64,000 bases of DNA from Stutzerimonas stutzeri (GTDB lineage Bacteria > Pseudomonadota > Gammaproteobacteria > Pseudomonadales > Pseudomonadaceae), in the NCBI RefSeq assembly GCF_000590475.1, contig NZ_CP007441.1:2176660-2240659 (forward strand), given 5' to 3'. The translations under genes and the position numbers were made by a program. Position 1 is the stretch's first letter. Every line of letters starts with the position of its first letter. Under the pieces are notes generated by a model. That model made no database searches. It was not told the DNA's origin and was given only the letters and a program-made list of their open reading frames with translations. Positions 18,344 through 27,051 of the stretch are shown in pieces.

Positions 18344-19405
18344 ATGACACACAGTAGTATTCGCGGCCCAGCCATCTTCTTGGCGCAGTTTCTTGGGCCG
18401 GAAGCGCCGTTCGACAATCTTTCAAATCTGGTCGGCTGGGCGGCATCGCTCGGCTATTGGGGGGTTCAGCTGCCAACGCTCGGCACGCAGTGCCTGGACC
18501 TGAAACGAGCCGCCGAGAGCCAGACCTACTGTGACGAGCTAAAGGGGATTTGCGCTGAAGCCGGGGTCGAAATCAGCGAACTGTCGACCCATCTGCAAGG
18601 CCAACTGGTTGCGGTGCATCCGGCATTCGACGATCTGTTCGATGACTTCGCACCGGTCGAATTACGTGGCAAACCGAAGGCCCGCACCGATTGGGCCATT
18701 GAGCAATTGCACCTCGCCGCGAAAGCCAGTCAGCGTTTGGGGCTTACCGCTCATGCAACCTTCTCTGGCGCGCTATTGTGGCCCTACATGTATCCCTGGC
18801 CGCAGCGACCAAGTGGCCTGATCGAGGAGGGCTTCGCCGAATTGGCCCGTCGCTGGCGTCCCATCCTCGACGCGTTCGATGAAGCCGGTGTGGACCTGTG
18901 CTTCGAGATCCATCCCGGCGAGGACCTGCACGACGGCGCCTCGTTCGAGCGCTTTCTCGAGGCGGTCGGCCATCACCCTCGCGCAAAGATTCTCTACGAC
19001 CCCAGCCACCTGCTTTTACAGCAACTGGACTACCTCGGCTTTATCGACCGCTACCACGAACGCATCGGCATGTTTCACGTCAAGGACGCCGAGTTCCGTC
19101 CGGATGCACGCTCTGGCGTTTACGGCGGCTATCAGGACTGGGTCGAGCGCCCCGGCCGGTTTCGTTCGCTGGGGGACGGTCAGGTCGATTTCAAACAGAT
19201 CTTCAGCAAGTTGACGCAGTACGGCTACGACGGCTGGGCGGTACTCGAGTGGGAGTGCTGCCTCAAGGACGCTGCGCAGGGGGCAGAGGAAGGCGCCCAT
19301 TTTATCCAACAGCAGTTGATCAACCGCGCCACGCGGGCATTCGACGATTTCGCCGGGGTTGCAAGCAGCGCCTCGAGAAATCGCCGGCTGCTGGGACTCG
19401 ATTAA
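18344..19405 (+). CDS. sugar phosphate isomerase/epimerase-type TIM-barrel protein
   Basis: 353 residues, xylose-isomerase-like AP-endonuclease-2 barrel. Probable metal ligands are E in LCFEIHPGE, D and H in ILYDPSHL, H in MFHVKDAE and E near WAVLEWECC. Members isomerise or epimerise sugars; several associated with Gfo/Idh/MocA partners act on 3-keto-sugars. ATG 18344 has GGAG six bases upstream; in-frame ATGs at 18317 and 18332 are alternatives, the first overlapping the previous stop. The C-terminal tail (residues about 315-353) extends beyond the core barrel. Confidence 0.85.
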   Translation: MTHSSIRGPAIFLAQFLGPEAPFDNLSNLVGWAASLGYWGVQLPTLGTQCLDLKRAAESQTYCDELKGICAEAGVEISELSTHLQGQLVAVHPAFDDLFDDFAPVELRGKPKARTDWAIEQLHLAAKASQRLGLTAHATFSGALLWPYMYPWPQRPSGLIEEGFAELARRWRPILDAFDEAGVDLCFEIHPGEDLHDGASFERFLEAVGHHPRAKILYDPSHLLLQQLDYLGFIDRYHERIGMFHVKDAEFRPDARSGVYGGYQDWVERPGRFRSLGDGQVDFKQIFSKLTQYGYDGWAVLEWECCLKDAAQGAEEGAHFIQQQLINRATRAFDDFAGVASSASRNRRLLGLD

Positions 19406-19447
19406 GGCGCTTCGCTAACAAACGTGCACAACAACAAGGACAAGACC

Positions 19448-20686
19448 ATGAGCACACTCAATGTACGGCTGAGCCTGATGATGTTCCTGCAGTTCTTCAT
19501 CTGGGGCGGATGGTTCGTCACTCTCGGCACCTTTCTGGCTAACAACCTGGGCGCAAACGGCAGCCAGATCGGCATGGCGTTCTCGACTCAGTCGTGGGGC
19601 GCGATTCTGGCGCCGTTCGTGATCGGGCTGATCGCCGATCGCTACTTCAACGCCGAGCGACTGCTGGCCATTCTTCACCTGGTTGGCGCCGTGCTGTTGT
19701 TTCAGCTTTATCGGGCGACTGATTTCGGGGTGTTCTACCCCTACGTACTGGGCTACATGATCGTCTACATGCCGACCCTGGCACTGGTGAATGCCGTGGC
19801 CTTCCGGCAGATGCGCGACCCGGCGCAGGAGTTTTCGAAGATCCGCGTATGGGGCACGGTGGGCTGGATCATTGCCGGATTGGTCATCAGCTTCCTGTTC
19901 GGTTGGGATTCCCAGCAAGCCATCGCAGGCGGTGCTTTGCGCAACACCTTCCTGATGTGCGCCATCGCGTCGGCACTGCTCGGGCTGTACAGCTTCAGCC
20001 TGCCAAGCACGCCGCCGCTGGCTCGGCGAGAGCAGGGCGGCCTGAAGGAAATGCTCGGGCTGGATGCGCTCAAGCTGCTGAAGGACCGCAGCTTCGCGAT
20101 CTTCTTCCTCGCCTCGGTGTTGATCTGCATCCCGCTGGCCTTCTATTACCAGAACGCCAACCCGTTTCTCGCCGAGATCGGCGTCGACAACCCGACCGGC
20201 AAGATGACCCTGGGGCAGATTTCCGAAGTGCTGTTCATGCTATTGCTGCCGCTGTTCATCCAGCGTTTCGGCATCAAGAAAACGTTGCTGCTGGGCATGC
20301 TCGCCTGGACGTTGCGCTACGCATTGTTCGCTTACGGTAACAACGGGGACCTGCTCTTCATGCTGGTTGCCGGGATCGCCTTGCACGGGATCTGCTACGA
20401 CTTTTTCTTCGTGTCCGGGCAGATCTATACCGACGCCAAGGCCGGCGAAACCTTCAAAGGTTCAGCGCAAGGGTTGATCACATTGGCGACTTACGGCGTC
20501 GGCATGCTGATTGGATTCTGGGTCGCCGGGAAAGTGACCGATCATTTTGCCACGGTCGAGGGGCACGACTGGCAGAACATCTGGCTGTTCCCCGCGGTGT
20601 TCGCGCTTGGCGTGTTCCTGACATTCCTGCTCGCGTTTCGCGAACAGCGCCCAGCGGGCCTATCGACAGCTGCCAAGACTGCTTGA
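19448..20686 (+). CDS. MFS permease, nucleoside/sugar:H+ symporter type
   Basis: 412 residues with about twelve transmembrane segments. The sequence (LSLMMFLQFFIWGGWFVTLGTFL, then PFVIGLIADRYF and YDFFFVSGQIYTDAKAG) resembles the NupG/XapB nucleoside:H+ symporter family, members of which also occur beside Gfo/Idh/MocA and epimerase genes and are thought to carry sugars or glycosides. ATG 19448 has AAGGA upstream. As last gene of the LacI-controlled cassette it is the likely importer of the inducing carbohydrate. Confidence 0.82.
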   Translation: MSTLNVRLSLMMFLQFFIWGGWFVTLGTFLANNLGANGSQIGMAFSTQSWGAILAPFVIGLIADRYFNAERLLAILHLVGAVLLFQLYRATDFGVFYPYVLGYMIVYMPTLALVNAVAFRQMRDPAQEFSKIRVWGTVGWIIAGLVISFLFGWDSQQAIAGGALRNTFLMCAIASALLGLYSFSLPSTPPLARREQGGLKEMLGLDALKLLKDRSFAIFFLASVLICIPLAFYYQNANPFLAEIGVDNPTGKMTLGQISEVLFMLLLPLFIQRFGIKKTLLLGMLAWTLRYALFAYGNNGDLLFMLVAGIALHGICYDFFFVSGQIYTDAKAGETFKGSAQGLITLATYGVGMLIGFWVAGKVTDHFATVEGHDWQNIWLFPAVFALGVFLTFLLAFREQRPAGLSTAAKTA

Positions 20687-20696
20687 AGTCGCCGAA

Positions 20697-20726
20697 TCAG
20701 GCGTCAGCTTGTGTGCTGACGCCTGA
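20697..20726 (+). terminator. strong hairpin after the sugar operon
   Basis: A 12-bp perfect stem TCAGGCGTCAGC/GCTGACGCCTGA with a 6-nt loop begins 10 bp after the permease stop codon. There is no U-run, so it could act in termination, transcript stabilisation or both. Confidence 0.6.
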
Positions 20727-20816
20727 TCGAGTGTCGCACCCGCCCGGTACTACGCGCCTCGCTGGAGAACGGCAGGGTTGATCAGCTCGATACGCGGCCA
20801 TGCGAGAGCGTGCAGG

Positions 20817-20918
20817 GAATTCGCGCTGATCGTCGAAAGCGAGGTGGGCCCAGGGGCACGGTTCACCCTCTGGCTCCTTGGTTCGGAAGGCGAGCCACCC
20901 CCGCAGACTCAGAAATAG
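20817..20918 (+). pseudogene. C-terminal remnant of a sensor histidine kinase
   Basis: The frame ending at the TAG 20916-20918 reads ALIVESEVGPGARFTLWL followed by a short tail LGSEGEPPPQTQK. This matches the last strand of a histidine-kinase ATPase domain (the usual IESEVGxGTxFxLxLP). Nothing of the remaining domains is found upstream, where the sugar permease terminates at 20686. An 8-bp hairpin follows at 20925-20947. Probably the end of a kinase gene truncated when the cluster was inserted or the gene deleted. Confidence 0.55.
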
Positions 20919-20924
20919 CGGCGT

Positions 20925-20947
20925 TTGGCTGAAGACGGATCAGCCAA
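20925..20947 (+). terminator. hairpin behind the kinase remnant
   Basis: TTGGCTGA/TCAGCCAA with a 7-nt loop, 6 bp after the TAG of the histidine-kinase remnant. No U-tract follows. It is plausible as the former terminator of the kinase gene. Confidence 0.5.
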
Positions 20948-21130
20948 TATCATGCGCCGCGGGTCAGCTTGAACATTCGTTCGATCACAGGGGAACCAAA
21001 GCCCAAGAGGTAATGGTCTTAGCGCCTAGTGAACGGCGTTGAACGATGCCCTTTTGCGTTTGATTGCCTCCCGTGCGGCACGCAGTTTTGCCTGAGGCGA
21101 TACTTTCCACTTTATCCAAAGGAACGACAG

Positions 21131-22795
21131 ATGAGTCTCGACCTCAACGCAGGACGCCTGCCTGACGAACAAACACTGACCAACATCCCTCGCCTGATCT
21201 CGCGCTATTACAGCGAGCGGCCCGACCCCTCCGATCCGGCGCAGCAGGTCGCGTTTGGCACTTCTGGCCATCGTGGTTCCTCGCTGAAGAACAGCTTCAA
21301 TGAGTGGCATATTCTGGCCGTGACCCAGGCGATCTGTGACTACCGGCGCGAGCAGGGCATCGATGGCCCAATCTTCGTCGGCATGGACACCCATGCGTTG
21401 TCCGAGCCGGCCTTCGTTTCCGCTTTGGAAGTGCTGGCGGCCAACGGTGTCGAGACACGCATCGATGCTGGCTGCAGCGAAACCAGTGGCGAGCCCGGCT
21501 ACACGCCGACTCCGGCCATCTCCAACGCCATTCTCGAATACAACGCCGGCCGTAGCAGTGGTCTGGCCGATGGCATCGTCATCACCCCGTCGCACAACCC
21601 ACCCGCTGACGGCGGCTTCAAATACAACCCCACCAATGGCGGTCCGGCTGATACGGGCGTGACCAAGTGGATTCAGGATCGCGCCAATGCGCTGTTGGTC
21701 GCCGGGCTCAAGGGCGTTCAGCGGATGGATTACGCCCAAGCGCTGAAGGCACCCACCACCCAGCGCTTCGATTTCATCGAAAGCTACGTGGGCGGCCTGG
21801 ATCAGGTGATCGATCTCGAAGCGATTCGCGGCTCGGGTCTGAAGTTTGGCGTCGATCCGCTCGGCGGTGCCGGCGTGCACTACTGGACGCGCATTGCTGA
21901 ACGCTACGGACTGCCGCTCGAGGTGCTTTCGACACGTGTCGATCCAACCTTCCGCTTCATGCGTCTGGACTGGGACGGCAAGATCCGCATGGATTGCAGT
22001 TCACCGCACGCCATGGCCGGGCTGATCGAGAACAAGGACCGCTTCGATGTGTCTTTTGCCTGCGATACCGACCACGACCGCCATGGCATCGTCGCGCGTT
22101 CCGTAGGGCTGCTGAACCCCAACCATTACCTGGCCGTGGCCATCGAATATCTATTCACCCATCGCCCCGAGTGGAGCGCGCAAGCCGGCATTGGCAAGAC
22201 GCTGGTGTCCTCGTCGATGATCGATCGGGTCGCGCAAGGCATCGAGCGCAAAGTGGTGGAAGTGCCAGTGGGCTTTAAATGGTTCGTCGATGGCTTGATG
22301 GACGGAAGCCTCGGCTTCGGTGGCGAAGAGTCTGCGGGCGCGTCGTTCCTGCGCAAGGCCGGTAAAGCATGGTCGACAGACAAGGACGGTCTGATCCTCG
22401 GCCTGTTGGCTGCCGAGATCACCGCAGTGACCGGCAAGGATCCGGGCGAGCGATACCAAGCGCTCACCGAGCGTTTCGGCGCACCGGTCTACCAGCGTAT
22501 CGATGCGCCGGCTGATCGCGAGCAGAAGGCCAAGCTGAGCAAGCTCAACGCATCACAGGTCACTGCGGCTGAGCTGGCTGGTCAACCGATCAAACAGATT
22601 CTCACCGAGGCGCCGGGCAACGGCGCGGCAATCGGCGGGCTCAAAGTGGTCACCGATAACGGCTGGTTCGCTGCACGGCCATCCGGCACTGAAGACGTCT
22701 ACAAGATTTATGCGGAAAGCTTCGAAGGCGAGGCGCACCTCAAGCGCATCCAGGAAGAAGCCAAAGCATTGGTCGACGGCGTGTTGGCCGGGTAA
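21131..22795 (+). CDS. pgm: phosphoglucomutase (alpha-D-glucose-specific)
   Basis: 554 residues interconverting glucose-1-phosphate and glucose-6-phosphate, linking glycogen/trehalose or nucleotide-sugar synthesis with glycolysis. Motifs in order: FGTSGHRGSS at 42-51, the phosphoserine loop VITPSHNPP (S154), the metal loop DTDHDRHG, the sugar-specificity loop GGEESAG and the phosphate-binding RPSGTED near the C-terminus. ATG 21131 has AAAGGAAC upstream. Length fits the bacterial Pgm family of about 545 residues. Confidence 0.95.
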   Translation: MSLDLNAGRLPDEQTLTNIPRLISRYYSERPDPSDPAQQVAFGTSGHRGSSLKNSFNEWHILAVTQAICDYRREQGIDGPIFVGMDTHALSEPAFVSALEVLAANGVETRIDAGCSETSGEPGYTPTPAISNAILEYNAGRSSGLADGIVITPSHNPPADGGFKYNPTNGGPADTGVTKWIQDRANALLVAGLKGVQRMDYAQALKAPTTQRFDFIESYVGGLDQVIDLEAIRGSGLKFGVDPLGGAGVHYWTRIAERYGLPLEVLSTRVDPTFRFMRLDWDGKIRMDCSSPHAMAGLIENKDRFDVSFACDTDHDRHGIVARSVGLLNPNHYLAVAIEYLFTHRPEWSAQAGIGKTLVSSSMIDRVAQGIERKVVEVPVGFKWFVDGLMDGSLGFGGEESAGASFLRKAGKAWSTDKDGLILGLLAAEITAVTGKDPGERYQALTERFGAPVYQRIDAPADREQKAKLSKLNASQVTAAELAGQPIKQILTEAPGNGAAIGGLKVVTDNGWFAARPSGTEDVYKIYAESFEGEAHLKRIQEEAKALVDGVLAG

Positions 22796-23209
22796 TCGGC
22801 ACCTGGCAGTTCGCTACGGTCGGGCTCCTGCGATAACGGAGCCGACCCTCCCTAGCACTGGCGATAGCCGCTCCATTGCCACCTTCGCTCACTAAATGAC
22901 TTGGCCAATGACCGGGATTATCCCGATGTCGTTTTTACGGTCTTTACCGAGTGCCTTGCCCATTTCACGCCGTCACTCAATCGAGTGAGAACATCCATAG
23001 CGGACTACACGGCATGCTTCGTGAGATGTTCCGCACTATGGTCGCTGGCGAGTGCCGTCGCGCTAGCCATGTCCTTGCTGAAGTGTATTTTCGACAAGGT
23101 ATCAAACCTGTCGCCTCAAGCAGTCCTGGCTTAAGACGTGAAAATGCACTTGGCTTCCGAATATATGAAACGTATCATTTGCGCTTATGAATCATATGCG
23201 GGATGACCA
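22796..23209. other. intergenic: hairpin after pgm, then ParD-like operon promoter
   Basis: A stem GGTCG(g)GCTCC/GGAGCCGACC at 22818-22847, with one bulged base, follows pgm. The rest is lower in GC than the flanks; frames of 60-80 codons here have no recognisable product. The last 70 bp contain the promoter and inverted repeats described separately. Confidence 0.5.
23150..23196 (+). promoter_or_regulatory. promoter with overlapping palindromes before the ParD-like/Map pair
   Basis: TTGGCT (23150-23155) and TATCAT (23173-23178) are separated by 17 bp, a good sigma-70 pair. An inverted repeat ATGA-N6-TCAT (23165-23178) covers the -10 and a perfect TATGA-A-TCATA palindrome follows at 23186-23196. 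The two share the ATGA/TCAT half site. Such repeats over the promoter fit autorepression by the ribbon-helix-helix type protein encoded at 23210. Confidence 0.6.
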
Positions 23210-23422
23210 ATGGGCATTGTGAACATCGAGGATGACCTACACGATCAATTGCGCAGGGCAGCCAAAGTATCCTGCCGTTCGATCAACGCGCAGGCGGCCT
23301 TCTGGATCAAGGTGGGCATGCTATCTGAGACCAACCCTACGCTCAGTTTCAACGAGATTATCCAACGCGAACTCAGTGGCGCTGGTGTTTCGGCTCAGCC
23401 ATTGACCATGAACTACCTATGA
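23210..23422 (+). CDS. ParD-like antitoxin-type protein
   Basis: 70 residues. IEDDLHDQLRRAAKVSCRSINAQAAFWIKVGML has the beta-strand/helix/helix pattern of ribbon-helix-helix DNA-binding proteins and matches the ParD_like family, which is defined by similarity to ParD antitoxins. The C-terminal half (NEIIQRELSGAGVSAQPLTMNYL) would be the partner-binding tail. The GGGATG ribosome site precedes the ATG. The stop overlaps the next ATG by 4 bp (ATGA), as in toxin-antitoxin operons, but the partner is a methionine aminopeptidase rather than a ParE toxin. Confidence 0.78.
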   Translation: MGIVNIEDDLHDQLRRAAKVSCRSINAQAAFWIKVGMLSETNPTLSFNEIIQRELSGAGVSAQPLTMNYL

Positions 23423-24207
23423 TCAAGCAACCCCAGGAATTGGCGCTGCTCGCTGAAGCCGGCCGGCTGCTTGCGTCCGTATTCGAACTGTTGGATCGAA
23501 CCCCGCTGATTGGTATGTCGACGCTTCAGATCGATGAAATGGTTGAGAACTTCATCGTCCGGGACCTGCAAGCCCGACCGGCCAGCAAAGGTCAATATGG
23601 CTATGGCTTTGTGCTGAATTGCTCAATCAACGACGTGGTTTGCCATGGCGTTCCGTCTCAATCGGAAGTGCTTCGAGATGGCGACATCGTTAATCTCGAT
23701 ATCACCCTGGAAAAGAATGGCTATATCGCCGATTCGAGCAAGACCTATCTTGTGGGGGAAGTCAGTCCAGCCGCCAAACGCTTGGTCCAAGTCACCTACG
23801 AAGCCATGTGGAAGGGTATTCGGGCGGTTCGTCCAGGTGCCCGGCTTGGTGATATTGGGTCGGCAATCGAGCGTCATGCCAAGCGCAACAGTTATTCGGT
23901 GGTGCGTGAATATTGCGGCCATGGCATCGGCCGCGAGATGCACGAGGAGCCTCAGGTGCTGCACTTCGGTAAGCCAGGCACCGGGCTCGTCCTGCGAGAG
24001 GGCATGGTTTTTACCATCGAGCCGATGCTCAATCGAGGCGCGCGGAATGTCAGAACCAAGGCAGACGGATGGACCGTTGTCACTAAGGACGGATCGCTTT
24101 CTGCACAGTTCGAGCACACCGTTGCCGTCACCGCTTCCGGCGTTTCGGTGCTGACTTTGCGACCTGATGAACTAGGCATGACTACCAAGGCTAAAAGCGT
24201 CGGGTAG
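23419..24207 (+). CDS. map: type I methionine aminopeptidase
   Basis: 262 residues. The five dinuclear-metal ligands are intact: D94 (VNLDIT), D105 (YIADSSKT), H168 (CGHGIG), E201 (FTIEPML) and E232 (QFEHTV); the substrate histidines H76 (VVCHGVP) and H175 (EMHEEP) are present. It should remove initiator Met from nascent proteins. It is probably a second copy, since the housekeeping map normally lies beside rpsB elsewhere. The loop before H76 (ASKGQYGYGFVLNCSIND) differs from the usual PSxxxYxGFPxSIC(T/A)SVNE pattern. Translationally coupled to the ParD-like gene. Confidence 0.88.
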   Translation: MIKQPQELALLAEAGRLLASVFELLDRTPLIGMSTLQIDEMVENFIVRDLQARPASKGQYGYGFVLNCSINDVVCHGVPSQSEVLRDGDIVNLDITLEKNGYIADSSKTYLVGEVSPAAKRLVQVTYEAMWKGIRAVRPGARLGDIGSAIERHAKRNSYSVVREYCGHGIGREMHEEPQVLHFGKPGTGLVLREGMVFTIEPMLNRGARNVRTKADGWTVVTKDGSLSAQFEHTVAVTASGVSVLTLRPDELGMTTKAKSVG

Positions 24208-24374
24208 AGCATCTTTCAGCCGGAACTAGCATTCGGGCTGGGTTGAGTCATATGCGGACGAAGTTTTGCTCAGAGTGCCAAAACAGAGCCGACTTAAGTC
24301 CGCGGCGCCGTGGTCAGCTTCGTTCATCAGGTTTTTGAGCGTTAAGACACAGGGCTTTGGAGTGCCATAGCGGC

Positions 24375-24400
24375 TTGACGGGTAAAGTGATCGTTTTACA
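24375..24400 (+). promoter_or_regulatory. candidate promoter/operator of the TetR-MFS pair
   Basis: TTGACG at 24375-24380 lies just upstream of an inverted repeat GTAAA-N8-TTTAC (24382-24399) that ends about 9 bp before the TetR start codon. A TetR dimer bound here would block its own promoter. No strong -10 can be placed at ideal spacing and the leader would be very short. Confidence 0.4.
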
Positions 24401-24408
24401 CTGAGCCC

Positions 24409-24957
24409 ATGGATAAGCGCGAAGAAATGATCGTGGGCGCGGCCCGCATGTTCGACTCAGAGGGGTTCCGAGGAATCGGGATCGACCGTGCGCTCGCGCC
24501 TTCCGGTGCCTCCACCCGCACGCTCTACAAGCACTTCGGCTCACGAGACGGGCTGGTCATCGCGGTGCTCGAAGCGAGGCATCATGCATTCATGATGCAA
24601 CTCGAAGCGCAGTCAGCGGACGTCAATCCGGTTGCGTCGCTTTTCGATACGCTGCGGCAGTGGATAGATGAGCACGGTGCGCGAGGATGCATGCTGCTGC
24701 GCGCTCGCAGCGAATACGCCGAAGCCAACGGCGCAATCGTGTCACTGGTTCTTCATCAGAAGAATGAGTTCCGTAACGAAGTTGAAAGACGCGTTAAAAG
24801 CGCCCTTGGGCAGGAGAGCCCGGCGCTTTCCACCCAAGTATGGCTACTGTTCGAAGGCGCCACTGCCGCGGCCAGTGTGACAAGCGTTTCGGTGATCGAC
24901 GACGCCAAGGCTGCCGCATTGTTGCTTCTCGAACACTGCCGAGCAGCGCACCCATGA
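24409..24957 (+). CDS. TetR-family repressor
   Basis: 182 residues. The N-terminal helix-turn-helix (REEMIVGAARMFDSEGFRGIGIDRALAPSGASTRTLYKHFGSRDGLVIAVLEAR) is typical; the all-helical C-terminal domain would bind the inducer. The stop overlaps the ATG of the MFS gene (ATGA), making a repressor-exporter operon. Likely autoregulated through the inverted repeat just upstream. Confidence 0.9.
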   Translation: MDKREEMIVGAARMFDSEGFRGIGIDRALAPSGASTRTLYKHFGSRDGLVIAVLEARHHAFMMQLEAQSADVNPVASLFDTLRQWIDEHGARGCMLLRARSEYAEANGAIVSLVLHQKNEFRNEVERRVKSALGQESPALSTQVWLLFEGATAAASVTSVSVIDDAKAAALLLLEHCRAAHP

Positions 24958-26117
24958 GCCGCGGTCTGAACCTCGTCGCCGCGGCCTTCGCCCTGACAGC
25001 ACTATCCTATGGTCTCGCACGTTTTGCCTACGGGCTCCTTCTGCCGCAAATTCGCGAGGACCTAACCCTCGATGTAGCCGTGGCCGGATGGATTGGTGGC
25101 AGTGCCTTTGCCGCTTATTGCGTGGGTATCGTCTTCGCCTTTCTAAGCGCTGCCAAACTCGGTCCACGCACGATCGCTTGCTCGGCCGGCCTGGCTGCTA
25201 CCGTTGGCATGGGGCTCGTTTTTTTTGCATGGTCGGGTTGGGCGCTGGGCCTAGGTATTACGCTTGGCGGCGTAAGCACTGGCCTGACGTCGCCTCCGCT
25301 AGCGTCCGCGGTTGCAGCCCGGTTCGGTGACGAAGACCGGCCCAAAGCCAATGGAGCGATCAACGCCGGAACGGCTGCAGGCATCGTATTTTCAGGCGCG
25401 GCAGCCTTGATGGCCGCTGGTGCGTGGCGTGAGCTTTACGCCATGTTCGCGCTGTCTGGTGCAGGTGTAACGGTGTGGCTCTGGTTCGCCGTCCCGCCGC
25501 GCGCCAATGGCAAAGGTCCACAGCGGTTTTCCCTCAACATTCTCGGTCGGCCCGGCCTTCCTGCGCTTTGTGTAAGCGCTTTTTTGATGGGCTTGTCCAG
25601 CACTGCAATCTGGACGTTCGGCGCGGATATCTTGCGCAATGAATTTGGCTTTACCGACGCCCGCATTGCATGGGCCTGGGTAGCGCTGGGCGTGGCCGGC
25701 ATCAGCGGATCGCTGACCGGTATTCTGGTCAACCGCTTCGGTACGGGGCGAGTCCATGGGTTTGCACTGCTGGGAATGGCGCTTGGTACCGTAGGATTGG
25801 CGACAGCTTCCATTTCGCCTGTTTACGGCGCTGCAGCCATGGGCGTATTTGGCGCTGCCTATATCGTCTCGACGGGAGCCTATCTGATCCAAGGTATCAA
25901 CCTGCTTCCGGACCGTCCCGACCTGGGCCTGGGCATTCCTTTTCTTGTCCTTGCGATTGGCCAGGCTATTGGCACGCCGCTATTCGGCGCCACGTTGGCT
26001 GCTACGAGTTCCCTTAATGCGTTAATCGCATCGGCGGTGGTGGCGTGTCTAGCGATCGTCATCCGGCCGCGAGGGAGCGGAGCGGACTTATCACTTCAGC
26101 AGATTGGAGGTTCCTAA
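24954..26117 (+). CDS. MFS transporter (YbfB/YjiJ-like)
   Basis: 387 residues, about twelve transmembrane segments. The opening LTALSYGLARFAYGLLLPQIREDLTL and the GGSAFAAYCVGI second segment resemble the YbfB/YjiJ branch of the major facilitator superfamily. Presumably a proton-driven exporter in the inner membrane; substrate unknown. ATG 24954 overlaps the TetR stop by 4 bp. Expression is probably induced by its own substrate through the TetR protein. Confidence 0.85.
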   Translation: MSRGLNLVAAAFALTALSYGLARFAYGLLLPQIREDLTLDVAVAGWIGGSAFAAYCVGIVFAFLSAAKLGPRTIACSAGLAATVGMGLVFFAWSGWALGLGITLGGVSTGLTSPPLASAVAARFGDEDRPKANGAINAGTAAGIVFSGAAALMAAGAWRELYAMFALSGAGVTVWLWFAVPPRANGKGPQRFSLNILGRPGLPALCVSAFLMGLSSTAIWTFGADILRNEFGFTDARIAWAWVALGVAGISGSLTGILVNRFGTGRVHGFALLGMALGTVGLATASISPVYGAAAMGVFGAAYIVSTGAYLIQGINLLPDRPDLGLGIPFLVLAIGQAIGTPLFGATLAATSSLNALIASAVVACLAIVIRPRGSGADLSLQQIGGS

Positions 26118-26218
26118 GCAGGGCATCGCGACGCCTTGGCGGTTGTCCCGTTTCCTGGTCTATTTTCAGAGGACGGCCGTGATAGTTTTTTAGCTAAAAC
26201 ACAATATGAGGCGAAGCG

Positions 26219-27037
26219 ATGTTGGATTTGCCGTTTACGTCGGTTATCGAAGGGGCTGCTGTCCGATGGGGGCGATGTGGTAGCGGCGCGCCTTTGGTCG
26301 CTCTCCACGGCACACCTTTCTCCTCCCAGGTTTGGCGCAGAATCGTCCCCCACCTGATCGACAAAAGGACCGTGTACTACTTCGACATGGTGGGATACGG
26401 GCAGTCCGAAATGAGGGAGGGCCAAGATGTCTCCCTGGCAGTCCAGAACAGGGTTCTCGCTGCGCTCTTCGATGAGTGGGATATCAGCCGACCTGACGTT
26501 CTGGCGCACGATTTTGGCGGGGCAACAGCTCTTCGTGCTTACTATCTGAACGGGCTGCGCTATTCGTCTCTGACGATCTTCGACGCTGTGGCTTTAACAC
26601 CATGGGGCTCACCTTTCGTCCAGCATGTTCGCCAGTACGAGGCGGCATTCGCTGGTATGCCTGACTATATGCACCAGGCCTTGCTAAGGGCATATCTGCA
26701 AACAGCTGCGTGTAATCCGCTTTCCGAGGAGACAATGCATGTCTACCTCACACCATGGCTGGGAGCCGTCGGGCAAGCAGCCTTCTATCGGCAGATAGCG
26801 CAAATGGATGAAAGGTTTACTGACCAAGTTCAAGGGCGGTATGGCGCAATGGATTGTCCTGTTGCGGTCTTATGGGGACAGCAAGATGCTTGGATTCCAT
26901 TCGAGAAGGGAAGGGCCCTCGCGGAGCTGATCTCGGATCAGCCCTGTTCTTTGGTACAAAATTCCGGGCATCTCATGCAAGAGGATCGCCCAGAAGCGAT
27001 CGTAGCAGCGGTACTCAAACAAATCGGCTCCACTTGA
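26219..27037 (+). CDS. alpha/beta hydrolase with Asp nucleophile (dehalogenase/epoxide-hydrolase type)
   Basis: 272 residues. The nucleophile elbow reads VLAHDFGGATALR, with D98 where esterases have Ser; this is the haloalkane/haloacetate dehalogenase and epoxide-hydrolase arrangement. The oxyanion-side LHGTPFSSQVW (H30), the YFDMVGYGQSE motif and a C-terminal NSGHLMQEDRPE with the catalytic His support the fold; WGQQDAW probably holds the acid. Such enzymes split C-halogen or epoxide bonds through a covalent ester. Substrate unknown. GC appears lower than in the neighbours, suggesting acquisition. Confidence 0.78.
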   Translation: MLDLPFTSVIEGAAVRWGRCGSGAPLVALHGTPFSSQVWRRIVPHLIDKRTVYYFDMVGYGQSEMREGQDVSLAVQNRVLAALFDEWDISRPDVLAHDFGGATALRAYYLNGLRYSSLTIFDAVALTPWGSPFVQHVRQYEAAFAGMPDYMHQALLRAYLQTAACNPLSEETMHVYLTPWLGAVGQAAFYRQIAQMDERFTDQVQGRYGAMDCPVAVLWGQQDAWIPFEKGRALAELISDQPCSLVQNSGHLMQEDRPEAIVAAVLKQIGST

Positions 27038-27051
27038 ATTCGAATGTCTGC

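Noticed and set aside
22901..23190. Short plus-strand frames of 77-79 codons between pgm and the ParD-like gene
   Set aside because: No ribosome site or recognisable domain, and they run into the promoter of the ParD-like gene.
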